This document shows, in pieces, positions 20,401 to 28,973 of a DNA stretch of 64,000 nt. Source of the stretch: Ensifer sp. USDA 6670. Its GTDB lineage: Bacteria > Pseudomonadota > Alphaproteobacteria > Rhizobiales > Rhizobiaceae. Positions within the stretch are counted from its first letter, which is position 1; each line of letters starts with the position of its first letter. The notes below the pieces were generated by a model. It made no database searches. It saw only the letters and a program-made list of their open reading frames with translations, and was not told where the DNA came from. Location of the stretch: NCBI GenBank assembly GCA_000421085.1, contig ATWE01000004.1, forward strand, positions 111,218 through 175,217, given 5' to 3'. Both the position numbers and the translations under genes were made by a program.

Positions 20401-21192
20401 TCAGGGACCCGAGCGATCGCGCTGCTGCAGGCGCAGACGGGCAATGCGCACCCACTCTCCGCTGCGCTCGGCCTCGCGCGCTGCCGTGGCGACGAAATCG
20501 ATGTGGCTCTGCGCGGCTGCCTTGGCGGATTGTGGGTCGCCGACCATGATCGCCGCATAGATCGCCTCGTGCTGGGCGAGAAGCTGGCCGCGCGCGCCGG
20601 GCGCGCCGAAGACGGAATTGCGGTGGAAGAAGATGCCTTGGGTCAGCAGCCTGTAACAGGCCCTGAGGGTGTGAAGCAGGATAATATTGTGAGCGCTTTC
20701 GCCGATAGCATTGTGCAGCTCGATGTCGGCTTCGAGCTCTTCGGCGAAGTTGCCGCTCTTGTGTGCCGCGCGCATGCGCTCGATGATGCGGGTAAGAATG
20801 TCGCGGTCGAAGTCCGTTGCGCGGGTTGCCGCCAGTTCCGCCGTCAGGCCTTCGAGTTCGCGCCGGTATTCGAGATAGTCCTGCGTCGCCTTGTGGTGAC
20901 GTCCGATGAGCTCGATCAGGGGTTTGGAAAAGATCTGGCCGACCACGTCGGCGACGAACGTGCCGCCGCCATGGCGGCTTTCGACGAGACCCCGCGCCTC
21001 CAACTCCTTGAGCGCCTCACGCAGGATCGGCCGGGACACGTCGAAGCGCCTGGAGAGTTCTCGCTCGCCCGGAAAGCGATCGCCGTCGCGTAACACGCCC
21101 TCGAGGATCAGAAGCTCGATCTGCTGCACGACCTCGTCGGCTGTCCGGCTATGGCTGATGCGGGCATAGAGGTCGTTATGGTCTTCGGTCAC
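20401..21192 (-). CDS. GntR/FadR-family transcriptional regulator
   Basis: An N-terminal winged helix (VVQQIELLILEGVLRDGDRF... RELSRRFDVSRPILREALKELEARGLVESRHGGGTFV) and an all-helical FCD effector domain with metal/ligand residues (DIELHNAIGESAHN, HEAIYAAIMVGDPQSA). FadR-type members sense organic acids or lipids; the closest relatives by eye are LldR/PdhR-like. The frame is open to GTG 21300, but GTG 21192 (VTEDHNDLYARI) is preferred because homologues begin there, GGGAGA precedes it, and the longer version would run through a 21-bp dyad. The gene is divergent from the DUF3422 gene. Targets are unknown, but glycolate genes lie 2.5 kb away. Confidence 0.88.
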   Translation of the reverse strand: MTEDHNDLYARISHSRTADEVVQQIELLILEGVLRDGDRFPGERELSRRFDVSRPILREALKELEARGLVESRHGGGTFVADVVGQIFSKPLIELIGRHHKATQDYLEYRRELEGLTAELAATRATDFDRDILTRIIERMRAAHKSGNFAEELEADIELHNAIGESAHNIILLHTLRACYRLLTQGIFFHRNSVFGAPGARGQLLAQHEAIYAAIMVGDPQSAKAAAQSHIDFVATAAREAERSGEWVRIARLRLQQRDRSGP

Positions 21193-21279
21193 GGCCACGT
21201 CTCCCGGAGCGCCAAGGGGTATTGTGCACAGGTTTCGCCGGCCCCCGCTTCCATTCGGCAATCTAACAGGACCAATAAG

Positions 21280-21300
21280 GTGGTCAAATTGATTGTCCAC
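21280..21300. promoter_or_regulatory. 21-bp dyad GTGGT-N11-TCCAC upstream of the GntR gene
   Basis: Half-sites GTGGTCAA (21280-21287) and TTGTCCAC (21293-21300) match their reverse complements at 7 of 8 positions. It is located in the divergent region between the GntR gene and the DUF3422 gene, where an autoregulatory operator is expected. A site of the same geometry lies ahead of glcD (23729-23749). Confidence 0.6.
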
Positions 21301-21407
21301 TCCGCGGGTGTTGACAAAGATCGAACTGCGTCAAAGCGCCCTGTTCTTTTTACCTTATCCGTTGATAAGAAGGTGATGATGAACGCGTGAGGGGGAAGAA
21401 GCGCTTC

Positions 21408-22676
21408 ATGCCAAAGGGCAGTTTTGCATTTCCGGTGGCGCCCTTGCGCGCCCAGGCGCTCGGCGAGGTCCATTCACGGCCCTATGCGCTGGTGACGACT
21501 CCGCGCGTCATCTTTCAACTCGCCTTCATGACGGAGGGCGGGTCGATCGTCGATCACGCCGTGATGTCCGAGTTGTCGCGCTCGCGCGGCATCGCCCCGC
21601 CCGGTCGCGACGCCAATCATCATGCGATCCCCTGGGGGCAGGGAACGCTGCGCTGGGAGCGGCACACGGAATTCTCCACCTATTTCTGGGACGCGCCGGC
21701 GCCGGAAAGCTTCGGCGGTGAGGTGCCGATCCATCCGTTCGGCGACGGATTTTTGCCTCCGGGCTCGCTGATTTCCGGAATTCGTCTGGAAATCCGTCCC
21801 GATACGCCGGAAACCCGCGAGGCCATCGGGGCCTTCGATCCCACGAGCCTCTGTTACAGCGAAACCAAGAATGGCCAGGCGGTGCTCCTGACCGACTTTC
21901 GCCAGAACGGCGACGGGCTGACCCAGGTGCTGGTCATCGATCGCGGCATGACGGAGGCCGGGACGGGCGCCCTGGTGCAGCGCCTGCTCGACATCGAGAC
22001 CTACCGTACGCTCGCCATTCTCGGCCTGCCGCTTGCACAGTCGCTGTCGCCGGAGATTCGCCGCACCGAGGACGGCCTGACGGCGGTGACGCAGCGCATG
22101 AAGGAAAACGTCCGCGAGGAGGCTGACGAGATGCTGGCGGAGATCACCCGCCTTGCCGCCGATCTCGAAGCAGGTGCCGCCCTCAGCCTCTATCGCTTCG
22201 GCGCCAGCCGCGCCTATTACGGCATTGTCCAGGAACGCATCCGCACGCTTTCCGAGACGCCGGTGCCCGGTTACGAGACCATCGGCACCTTCCTCGAGCG
22301 CAGGCTGGCGCCGGCAATGCGCACCTGTCAGTCGGTCGAGGAGCGGCAGGCGAACCTTTCGCGCAAGCTCGCCCGCGCTACGGCTCTCCTTAGAAGCTGG
22401 ATCGACGTCGAACTGGAACGGCAGAACAGCGCCCTGTTGAATTCGATGGACCGCCGCGCCAAGCTGCAATTGCGCCTGCAGCAGACCGTCGAAGGACTGT
22501 CGGTGGCGGCGATTTCCTATTATGTCGTCGGGCTCTTCGGCTATGTCGCCAAGGCCGTCAGTCATGAAATACCCGTCGATCCCGGTCTCCTGACAGGCCT
22601 CGCCGTTCCCTTCGCGGTCGCCGGGGTCTGGCTGGTGGTGCGGCGCATTCGCCGGCATCACGACGAGCATGGATAG
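21408..22676 (+). CDS. DUF3422 family membrane-anchored protein
   Basis: 422 residues, the normal size for DUF3422. It starts with FPVAPLRAQALGEVHSRP and continues through AIPWGQGTLRWERHTEFSTYFW, both family hallmarks. A long, probably helical section (about 220-370) is followed by two hydrophobic segments near the C-terminus (SVAAISYYVVGLFGYVAKAV and LTGLAVPFAVAGVWLVV), so the large N-terminal part is likely cytosolic and tethered to the inner membrane. Function is unknown. ATG 21408 has GGGGGAAG in front; the in-frame GTG at 21387 is less likely. Confidence 0.88.
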   Translation: MPKGSFAFPVAPLRAQALGEVHSRPYALVTTPRVIFQLAFMTEGGSIVDHAVMSELSRSRGIAPPGRDANHHAIPWGQGTLRWERHTEFSTYFWDAPAPESFGGEVPIHPFGDGFLPPGSLISGIRLEIRPDTPETREAIGAFDPTSLCYSETKNGQAVLLTDFRQNGDGLTQVLVIDRGMTEAGTGALVQRLLDIETYRTLAILGLPLAQSLSPEIRRTEDGLTAVTQRMKENVREEADEMLAEITRLAADLEAGAALSLYRFGASRAYYGIVQERIRTLSETPVPGYETIGTFLERRLAPAMRTCQSVEERQANLSRKLARATALLRSWIDVELERQNSALLNSMDRRAKLQLRLQQTVEGLSVAAISYYVVGLFGYVAKAVSHEIPVDPGLLTGLAVPFAVAGVWLVVRRIRRHHDEHG

Positions 22677-22677
22677 A

Positions 22678-23574
22678 CTATTGTTCCCAGTAGGCCACCG
22701 GCCCGTAGAGTGCGGCGAGATAGTCGATGAACTGCCGCACCTTGGCCGGCAGGAATTGCCGGCTCGGATAGACCGCCGAAAGCGTCAGCTTGTGCGATCC
22801 TTCCCATTGCGGCAGCACCTGAACCAGGCGCCCCTCCCGAAGTTCCTTGCCGATATCCCAGGTGGACCGCAGCGCGATGCCGGCACCGGCAATCACCGCT
22901 TCGCGGATGATTTCCGACGAGTTGGTGACGAGCGGCCCCTCCGGCCGATAGGAGAGGCTGCCGTCGGGACCCTCCAGTTTCCAGTTGTCGTTGTTGTGTG
23001 CCGGCAGACAGATGTGATGCGCGAGTTCGCCGATCTCGGTCGGTGCTCCATGACGGGCGACATAGCCCGGCGCCGCGCAGAGAAGCCGGCGCACCGGCGC
23101 GAGCTTGCGGGCGACGAGGCTCGAGTCGCTGAGTTCGCCTATTCGGATGGCGAGGTCGAAGCCTTCGGCGACGATGTCGGTGAAATCGTCGGTCAGCACG
23201 ATGTGCAGCTTCAGGTCGGGATGGTCCTTCATGAAACCGGTCAGATGCGGCGCGATGTGCATGCGGCCGAAGGAGGTCGGCGCGGAAATGCGCAGCGTCC
23301 CCTGGACCTGGGAGGAGCGGCCGGAGGCATAGGCCTCCGCTTCCTCCAGCCCGGCGAGAATGCCGAGAACCCGGTCATAGAAACCCTGGCCGGCCTCCGT
23401 CAGCGAAATCTGCCGCGTCGTGCGCTGCAGGAGCCGCGTACCCAGCCTGTCTTCGAGCCGCTTGATACGTTTGGAAATCACGGCTGCGGAAAAGCCGAGC
23501 GCACGTCCCGCCGCCGACATGCTGCCGGTCGACACCACCCGCGCGAAAATTTCGAGATCGCCGAGATTCGTCAT
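22678..23574 (-). CDS. LysR-family transcriptional regulator divergent from glcDEF
   Basis: 298 residues: helix-turn-helix MTNLGDLEIFARVVSTGSMS... AAVISKRIKRLEDRLGTRLLQRTTRQISLTEAG, then an effector domain of the CrgA/AaeR-like type 8 group. ATG 23574 is used; a TTG precedes it. It is transcribed away from glcD with a 198-base shared region holding a perfect 7-bp T-N11-A dyad, so it is a candidate glycolate regulator. Its stop overlaps the region just past the end of the DUF3422 gene (convergent, 1 base apart). Confidence 0.9.
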   Translation of the reverse strand: MTNLGDLEIFARVVSTGSMSAAGRALGFSAAVISKRIKRLEDRLGTRLLQRTTRQISLTEAGQGFYDRVLGILAGLEEAEAYASGRSSQVQGTLRISAPTSFGRMHIAPHLTGFMKDHPDLKLHIVLTDDFTDIVAEGFDLAIRIGELSDSSLVARKLAPVRRLLCAAPGYVARHGAPTEIGELAHHICLPAHNNDNWKLEGPDGSLSYRPEGPLVTNSSEIIREAVIAGAGIALRSTWDIGKELREGRLVQVLPQWEGSHKLTLSAVYPSRQFLPAKVRQFIDYLAALYGPVAYWEQ

Positions 23575-23727
23575 CAATCCTGATCATTGTTTCCAAAGGC
23601 GAAAAGATCATTAACATTTGCCGGGTGGCCGTCCACCCCTATAAAGGTTAGAGCGGGACGCGCTGAGGTCATTGTTTGTGTATGTCCTTGTCTCAAATCA
23701 CCTGCACACTTTTGGGCGACATGCATT

Positions 23728-23750
23728 AGTGGTAAGAAAAAAATACCACT
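23728..23750. promoter_or_regulatory. Perfect LysR-box-like dyad upstream of glcD
   Basis: AGTGGTA (23728-23734) and TACCACT (23744-23750) are perfect inverted repeats separated by AGAAAAAAA. The inner pair reads T-N11-A, the LysR consensus. It lies 22 bases ahead of the glcD ATG, a position suggesting operator-type control near the transcription start or a leader hairpin. Confidence 0.6.
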
Positions 23751-23772
23751 TTGCTGCGAATGGGAGGCGTTC

Positions 23773-25212
23773 ATGCCGGAGACGATCGGCTTTCTGAAGC
23801 CCAGGCAGGCCGTTCTCGACCGGCGGCGGGAAATCGTCGCCGATCTTGCCGATCTGCTTCCGGAAGGTGGGCTCGTCAGCGACGAGCGCGGCCTCAAGCC
23901 CTTCGAGACGGATGCGTTCATCGCCTATCGGCGGATGCCGCTCGCGGTGGTCCTTCCCGAGACGACGGAGCAGGTAGCCGCGGTGCTCAAATATTGCAGC
24001 CGCTACGGCATTCCGATCGTGCCGCGGGGCGCCGGCACCTCGCTCTCCGGCGGCGCCATTCCCCAGGAGGACGCGATCGTCGTCGGTCTGTCGAAGATGT
24101 CGCGCATCCTGGATATCGACCTGTTCAACCGCACGGCGACGGTTCAGGCGGGCGTGACCAATCTCAATATTTCCGATGCGGTTTCGGCCGACGGCTTCTT
24201 CTATGCGCCGGATCCGAGTTCGCAGCTCGCCTGCACCATAGGCGGGAACATCGGGATGAATTCCGGCGGCGCGCACTGTCTGAAGTACGGGGTTACGACC
24301 AACAACCTTCTGGGCGTCAAGATGGTGCTTTTCGACGGCACCGTCATCGAACTCGGCGGCAAGGCGCTCGACGCGCCGGGATACGACCTGCTTGGCCTCG
24401 TCTGCGGTTCGGAGGGGCAGCTCGGCATCGTCACGGAAGCGACTGTGCGGTTGATTGCGAAGCCCGAAGGTGCGCGTCCCGTCCTCTTTGGGTTTGCCTC
24501 CTCCGAATCCGGCGGCAGCTGCGTCGCCGATATCATCGGATCGGGCATCATCCCCGTCGCAATCGAATTCATGGACAAGCCGGCGATCGAGATCTGCGAA
24601 GCCTTTGCCCAGGCCGGCTATCCGCTCGATGTCGAGGCATTGCTGATCGTCGAAGTGGAAGGCTCCGAGGCTGAGATGGATGCGACGCTCGCCGGAATTA
24701 TCGAGATCGCCCGCCGCCACGGCGTGATGACGATCAAGGAATCGCAATCTGCACTCGAAGCGGCACTGATCTGGAAGGGGCGGAAGTCGGCCTTCGGCGC
24801 AACCGGCCGGATCGCCGATTATATCTGCATGGACGGAACGGTGCCGCTGAGCCAGCTCTCCCATGTCCTGCGCCGAACCGGGGAGATCGTCGCCGGCTAC
24901 GGCCTGCGGGTAGCGAATGTCTTCCATGCCGGCGACGGCAACATGCATCCCCTGATCCTCTACAACATCAACGATCCGGAGGAAGCTGCCCGCGCGGAAG
25001 CTGCCGGCAATGACATACTGAAGCTCTGTGTCGAGGCGGGCGGCTGCCTGACCGGGGAACACGGCGTCGGAATCGAGAAACGCGATCTGATGCTGTACCA
25101 GTACAGCAGGGCCGATCTCGGCCAGCAGATGGCGGCGCGCGCCGCCTTCGATCCGCAATGGCTTATGAACCCGTCGAAGGTTTTCCCGCTCGAAGGACGG
25201 CCCGCGGCATGA
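23773..25212 (+). CDS. glcD: Glycolate oxidase, FAD-linked subunit GlcD
   Basis: FAD-binding PCMH-type oxidoreductase, 479 residues. It has PRGAGTSLSGGAIPQEDAIV (FAD pyrophosphate loop), GGNIGMNSGGAHCLKYGVT, and C-terminal GEHGVGIEKR of the FAD-oxidase C domain. With GlcE and GlcF it oxidises glycolate (and D-lactate) to glyoxylate, feeding electrons to the respiratory chain at the membrane. ATG 23773 follows GGGAGG and starts the family N-terminus. It overlaps glcE by four bases. Confidence 0.96.
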   Translation: MPETIGFLKPRQAVLDRRREIVADLADLLPEGGLVSDERGLKPFETDAFIAYRRMPLAVVLPETTEQVAAVLKYCSRYGIPIVPRGAGTSLSGGAIPQEDAIVVGLSKMSRILDIDLFNRTATVQAGVTNLNISDAVSADGFFYAPDPSSQLACTIGGNIGMNSGGAHCLKYGVTTNNLLGVKMVLFDGTVIELGGKALDAPGYDLLGLVCGSEGQLGIVTEATVRLIAKPEGARPVLFGFASSESGGSCVADIIGSGIIPVAIEFMDKPAIEICEAFAQAGYPLDVEALLIVEVEGSEAEMDATLAGIIEIARRHGVMTIKESQSALEAALIWKGRKSAFGATGRIADYICMDGTVPLSQLSHVLRRTGEIVAGYGLRVANVFHAGDGNMHPLILYNINDPEEAARAEAAGNDILKLCVEAGGCLTGEHGVGIEKRDLMLYQYSRADLGQQMAARAAFDPQWLMNPSKVFPLEGRPAA

Positions 25213-26426
25213 TCGTCCATTTCGAACCGGCAAGCGAGGAGGGGATCGCATCCGTCGTGCGTTCCGCGGCGGCGGAGCGCGTCACGCTCGCCGTGGTCGG
25301 CGGCGGCACGCGCGCAGGTCTCGGCAATCCCGTGCGTGCGGACAGGACGCTCTCGACCAGGCGCCTTTCCGGCATCGTTACCTATGACCCGGCCGAGATG
25401 ACCATGAGTGCGCTTGCCGGAACGCCGCTCGCCGAAGTCGAAGCGGCACTGCACGCCAAGGGCCAGATGCTCGCTTTCGAACCGATGGACCACCGGCCGC
25501 TTTTGGCAACGACGGGCGAACCGACGATCGCCGGGGTCTTCGCCGCCAATGTATCGGGGCCTCGCCGCTACGTCGCCGGCGCCGCTCGCGACAGCCTCCT
25601 CGGGGTGCGTTTCGTCAACGGCCGGGGAGAGCTCATCAAGGCCGGCGGCCGGGTGATGAAGAACGTGACCGGGCTCGATCTCGTCAAGCTCCTCGCGGGG
25701 TCCTACGGCACGCTCGGCATTCTAACCGAAGTCACCTTCAAGGTGCTGCCACTCCCGCCGGCGGCGGCGACCGTCGTCGTCTCCGGGCTGAACGATGCGG
25801 AAGCCGCTGCGGTGATGGCCGAGGCCATGGCGCAGCCGGTGGAGGTTTCGGGTGCGTCGCAATTGCCGGAAAGCGTGCGCAGCCGCTTTCTCGACGGTGC
25901 ATTGCCGGATGGGGCCGCAACGGTGCTGCGGCTCGAAGGCCTCGCGGCATCCGTTGCCATTCGGGCGGAGAAGCTTGGCGAAAAACTATCACGCTTCGGG
26001 CGGATATCGCAGCTCGACGAGGCGCAGACGAGAATCCTCTGGGCGGAAATCCGCGATGTGAAGCCCTATGCCGATGGCACCAGGCGGCCCTTGTGGCGCA
26101 TATCGGTTGCCCCTTCCGCTGGCCATCAGCTTGTCGCCGCATTGCGCCTGCAGACCGGCGTCGATGCCTTCTACGACTGGCAGGGCGGACTGGTCTGGCT
26201 GCGCATGGAGGCAGACCCGGAAGCGGAGCTGCTCCGCCGTTACATTGGCGCGGTCGGCGGCGGACACGCGACACTTCTGCGTGCCGACGAGGAGGCGCGC
26301 GGTCGCATTCCGGCCTTTGAACCGGAGTCCCCGGCCGTGGCACAATTGTCGGAACGCATCCGCGCCCAATTCGACCCGTCGGGCATATTCAATCCGGGGC
26401 GCGTGGCCGCGTCGGTCCGGAACTAG
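25209..26426 (+). CDS. glcE: Glycolate oxidase, FAD-binding subunit GlcE
   Basis: 405 residues, a second PCMH-type FAD domain lacking the full GlcD C-terminal part. VVGGGTRAGLGNP and TIAGVFAANVSGPRRYVAGAA mark the flavin-binding region, and the C-terminus ends FDPSGIFNPGRVA. ATG 25209 is chosen because it overlaps the glcD stop (ATGA) and gives the family N-terminus. It works as a complex subunit with GlcD and GlcF. Confidence 0.95.
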   Translation: MIVHFEPASEEGIASVVRSAAAERVTLAVVGGGTRAGLGNPVRADRTLSTRRLSGIVTYDPAEMTMSALAGTPLAEVEAALHAKGQMLAFEPMDHRPLLATTGEPTIAGVFAANVSGPRRYVAGAARDSLLGVRFVNGRGELIKAGGRVMKNVTGLDLVKLLAGSYGTLGILTEVTFKVLPLPPAAATVVVSGLNDAEAAAVMAEAMAQPVEVSGASQLPESVRSRFLDGALPDGAATVLRLEGLAASVAIRAEKLGEKLSRFGRISQLDEAQTRILWAEIRDVKPYADGTRRPLWRISVAPSAGHQLVAALRLQTGVDAFYDWQGGLVWLRMEADPEAELLRRYIGAVGGGHATLLRADEEARGRIPAFEPESPAVAQLSERIRAQFDPSGIFNPGRVAASVRN

Positions 26427-26560
26427 GCGAAGGGACCTTTCGCCATCGTGCGGTCTAAAAGATCGGCCTAAGACGAAGAAAATCGATCATGGCGATTTCC
26501 GGCCAGCCCGACGGAAATCAAAGTGATCCAAGGCCGCAAGGCGCCACATGGAGTACTCGG

Positions 26561-27853
26561 TTGCAGACCAACTTCTCCCCTGAGCAGCTCGCCGACCCGC
26601 ATGTCGCCGAATCCGAAACGATCCTGCGCAAATGCGTGCATTGCGGTTTCTGCACGGCCACCTGTCCGACTTATGTGGTTCTCGGCGACGAACTCGACAG
26701 TCCCCGCGGGCGGATCTACCTGATCAAGGACATGCTCGAAAACGGCCGTGCGGCGGACAGCGAGACCGTCACCCATATCGACCGCTGTCTCTCGTGTCTT
26801 TCCTGCTTGACCACCTGTCCTTCGGGCGTCGACTACATGCATCTCGTCGACCACGCCCGCGCCCATATCGAGAAGACCTATAAGCGGCCGTTCAAGGACC
26901 GGCTCGCCCGCTCCGTCATTGCCGCCACTCTTCCTTATCCGTCACGGTTCCGGCTGGCGCTCGGGGCTGCCGGTCTTGCGCGCCCGCTCGCCGGATTGCT
27001 GAAGAGGGTTCCCTTCCTCAGGACCTTCGGCGTCATGCTCGATCTGGCGCCGAGCGCGCTGCCGGCATCGCGGGGGGCAAAGCCGGCGGTTTACGCGGCC
27101 AAGGGCACGCCGCGCGCCCGCGTCGCGCTCCTGACCGGCTGTGCGCAGCCGGTGCTGCGGCCGGAGATCAACGATGCGGTCATTCGGCTGCTCACAGGCC
27201 AGGGGGTCGAGGTCGTCGTTTCGGCGGGAGAGGGCTGTTGCGGGGCGCTCGTCCATCACATGGGACGGGACGAGGAGGCGCTGAAGGCTGCCCGGCACAA
27301 CATCGATGTCTGGCTGAAGGCGGCGGAGGAGGATGGGCTCGACGCCATCATCATTACCGCATCCGGCTGCGGCACGACGATCAAGGACTACGGTCATATG
27401 CTGCGGCTCGACCCGGCCTATGCGGAGAAGGCTGCGAGGGTTTCCGCGCTGGCCAAGGACGTTACCGAATATATCGCGACCCTCGACCTGCCGGAGCAGG
27501 GGGCACGAAATCTCACCGTTGCCTACCACTCCGCCTGCTCGATGCAGCATGGACAGAAAATCACCTCCGCGCCGAAGCAGCTCCTGAAACGGGCGGGCTT
27601 TTCGGTGCGTGAGCCGGCGGAGGGTCATCTCTGTTGCGGTTCGGCCGGAACCTACAACATCCTCCAGCCTGAGATCTCGGCGAAGCTGAAGGCGCGGAAG
27701 GTCAGAAATATAGAGGCGACCAAGGCTGAAGTGATCGCCACCGGGAATATCGGCTGCATCACGCAGATCGCCGGCGGCACGGAGATACCGATCCTGCACA
27801 CGGTTGAGCTGCTCGATTGGGCCTATGGCGGCCCGAAGCCGGCGGGGTTGTAA
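26561..27853 (+). CDS. glcF: Glycolate oxidase, iron-sulfur subunit GlcF
   Basis: Two 4Fe-4S ferredoxin motifs (CVHCGFCTATCP and CLSCLSCLTTCPSG) are followed by two cysteine-rich CCG domains (GEGCCGALVHHMG and LCCGSAGTY). It transfers electrons from the GlcDE flavins to quinone at the inner membrane. TTG 26561 is preferred because GlcF proteins normally begin MQTNF/MQTQL and GGAG lies 7 bases ahead. The in-frame ATG at 26489 would add 24 unconserved residues with a weaker ribosome site. The operon ends in a RIME-type element. Confidence 0.94.
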   Translation: MQTNFSPEQLADPHVAESETILRKCVHCGFCTATCPTYVVLGDELDSPRGRIYLIKDMLENGRAADSETVTHIDRCLSCLSCLTTCPSGVDYMHLVDHARAHIEKTYKRPFKDRLARSVIAATLPYPSRFRLALGAAGLARPLAGLLKRVPFLRTFGVMLDLAPSALPASRGAKPAVYAAKGTPRARVALLTGCAQPVLRPEINDAVIRLLTGQGVEVVVSAGEGCCGALVHHMGRDEEALKAARHNIDVWLKAAEEDGLDAIIITASGCGTTIKDYGHMLRLDPAYAEKAARVSALAKDVTEYIATLDLPEQGARNLTVAYHSACSMQHGQKITSAPKQLLKRAGFSVREPAEGHLCCGSAGTYNILQPEISAKLKARKVRNIEATKAEVIATGNIGCITQIAGGTEIPILHTVELLDWAYGGPKPAGL

Positions 27854-27871
27854 CAGTCAGGAAGTGAGCAG

Positions 27872-28052
27872 GGGCCCTCATCCGCCTGCCGCATCTTCTC
27901 CCCGCAAGCGGGGCGAAGGGACTCGCTGCGCGCTCCGCGACCTGACGTCGAACGCCTGGGACGTCAGGCGAAGTTCAGGGCACGTACCCTCTCCCCGCAT
28001 GCGGGGAGAGGGTTAGGGTGAGGGGCAATTGCCCGCACGCGGGGAGAGGGTA
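27872..28052. repeat. RIME-type rhizobial intergenic mosaic element
   Basis: Starts CCCTCATCCGCCTGCCG, includes CTTCTCCCCGCAAGCGGGG, the perfect hairpin CCTGACGTC/GACGTCAGG (27941-27949 with 27960-27968), and CCCTCTCCCCGCATGCGGGG, and ends GGGTTAGGGTGAGGG (about 28024), with a further GCGGGGAGAGGG copy to 28052. The composition and order match RIME1 elements described in Rhizobium/Sinorhizobium. It fills the gap between glcF and the convergent L,D-transpeptidase gene. Confidence 0.85.
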
Positions 28053-28088
28053 GTCCTCGGATTAAAGCCAAGGAGGCCGTTACGGCCG

Positions 28089-28784
28089 TCAACCGCCGAA
28101 AATCGTGCGGAAAATGTCGACGCCGCGATCGTCGAAATAGGTGTCGCCTGGCTTGCTGCCGGGGCCGATGACGACGACTTTCGTGCCGATGCCGGCGCGC
28201 TCATAGAGGTGTTCGACATCCTCGTTCATCATCCGGATGCAGCCTGAGGACATGTTCTGACCGATGGTCCAGGGCTGGTTGGTCCCGTGGATACGGAAGA
28301 TCGTGTCGCGGCCGCCCTTGTAGAGATAGAGCGCGCGGGCGCCGAGCGGATTGTCGATGCCGCCGGGCTGCGTGATCGGCAGGATGCGGCCATTCGCTCT
28401 CTCGCGCACGCGCATCTCGGCCGGCGGCGTCCAGCTCGGCCATTCGGCCTTTCGGCCAACCTTGACGACACCGGACCAGCCGAAGCCGTCGCGGCCGACG
28501 CCGATGCCATAGCGCGTCGCCCGGTTCGGGCCATCGATGTAATAAAGATACTTGCTGTTGGTGTCGACGATGATGGTGCCGGGAGCCTCGTCCGTGCGGA
28601 AGCGCACCTTGGTGCGCCAATATTTCTGGGCTGGCTTCTTCTGCTTGGCGACCTGAATGATGTCGGAACGCTTAACGCCTGCGCCGACAATATCGGCCGG
28701 GCTGAAGGCCGAAGCGTTTCCGGATATAAGAAGAGCAGCGGCCGCGACTGCAAGCGCGGCCATCCCCGTGACATGACGTCTCAT
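28089..28784 (-). CDS. L,D-transpeptidase (YkuD domain), first of two paralogues
   Basis: 231 residues with a Sec signal peptide (MRRHVTGMAALAVAAAALLISGNASA). The YkuD catalytic region is FRIHGTNQPWTIG followed by MSSGCIRM, giving the His and catalytic Cys. It acts in the periplasm, making 3-3 crosslinks or joining outer-membrane proteins to peptidoglycan, a role shown for Rhizobiales members. The domain begins about residue 66 with APGTIIVDTNSKYLYY. The gene at 28974 is a paralogue on the same strand 190 bases upstream, so the pair comes from duplication. Confidence 0.93.
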   Translation of the reverse strand: MRRHVTGMAALAVAAAALLISGNASAFSPADIVGAGVKRSDIIQVAKQKKPAQKYWRTKVRFRTDEAPGTIIVDTNSKYLYYIDGPNRATRYGIGVGRDGFGWSGVVKVGRKAEWPSWTPPAEMRVRERANGRILPITQPGGIDNPLGARALYLYKGGRDTIFRIHGTNQPWTIGQNMSSGCIRMMNEDVEHLYERAGIGTKVVVIGPGSKPGDTYFDDRGVDIFRTIFGG

Positions 28785-28973
28785 TTAAGATTCCCTCTGA
28801 ACCCTCGTTGCAAGCAAGCCACGCGATTTAACCGCAAGTGGACGCCCGCGATACATTCTATAGTGCAACGATTTCGGAAAGACTTGTATCTGAGGGAACA
28901 TCTGTTGCTTCAAAACCACGGTTTCGGAGATGAGAAGAGAAAGCGCGGAGGAAGTATTGTGCATCCGAAGTCG

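Noticed and set aside
21193..21300. Longer GntR start at GTG 21300
   Set aside because: It would translate through the 21-bp dyad and adds residues not seen in the family; GTG 21192 has a ribosome site.
26489..26560. Longer glcF start at ATG 26489
   Set aside because: The added 24 residues do not match the family start and have a poorer ribosome site, whereas TTG 26561 gives the expected N-terminus.
28785..28973. Gene between the two L,D-transpeptidases
   Set aside because: Open frames here are shadows; the plus-strand frame spanning it is antisense to both neighbours.
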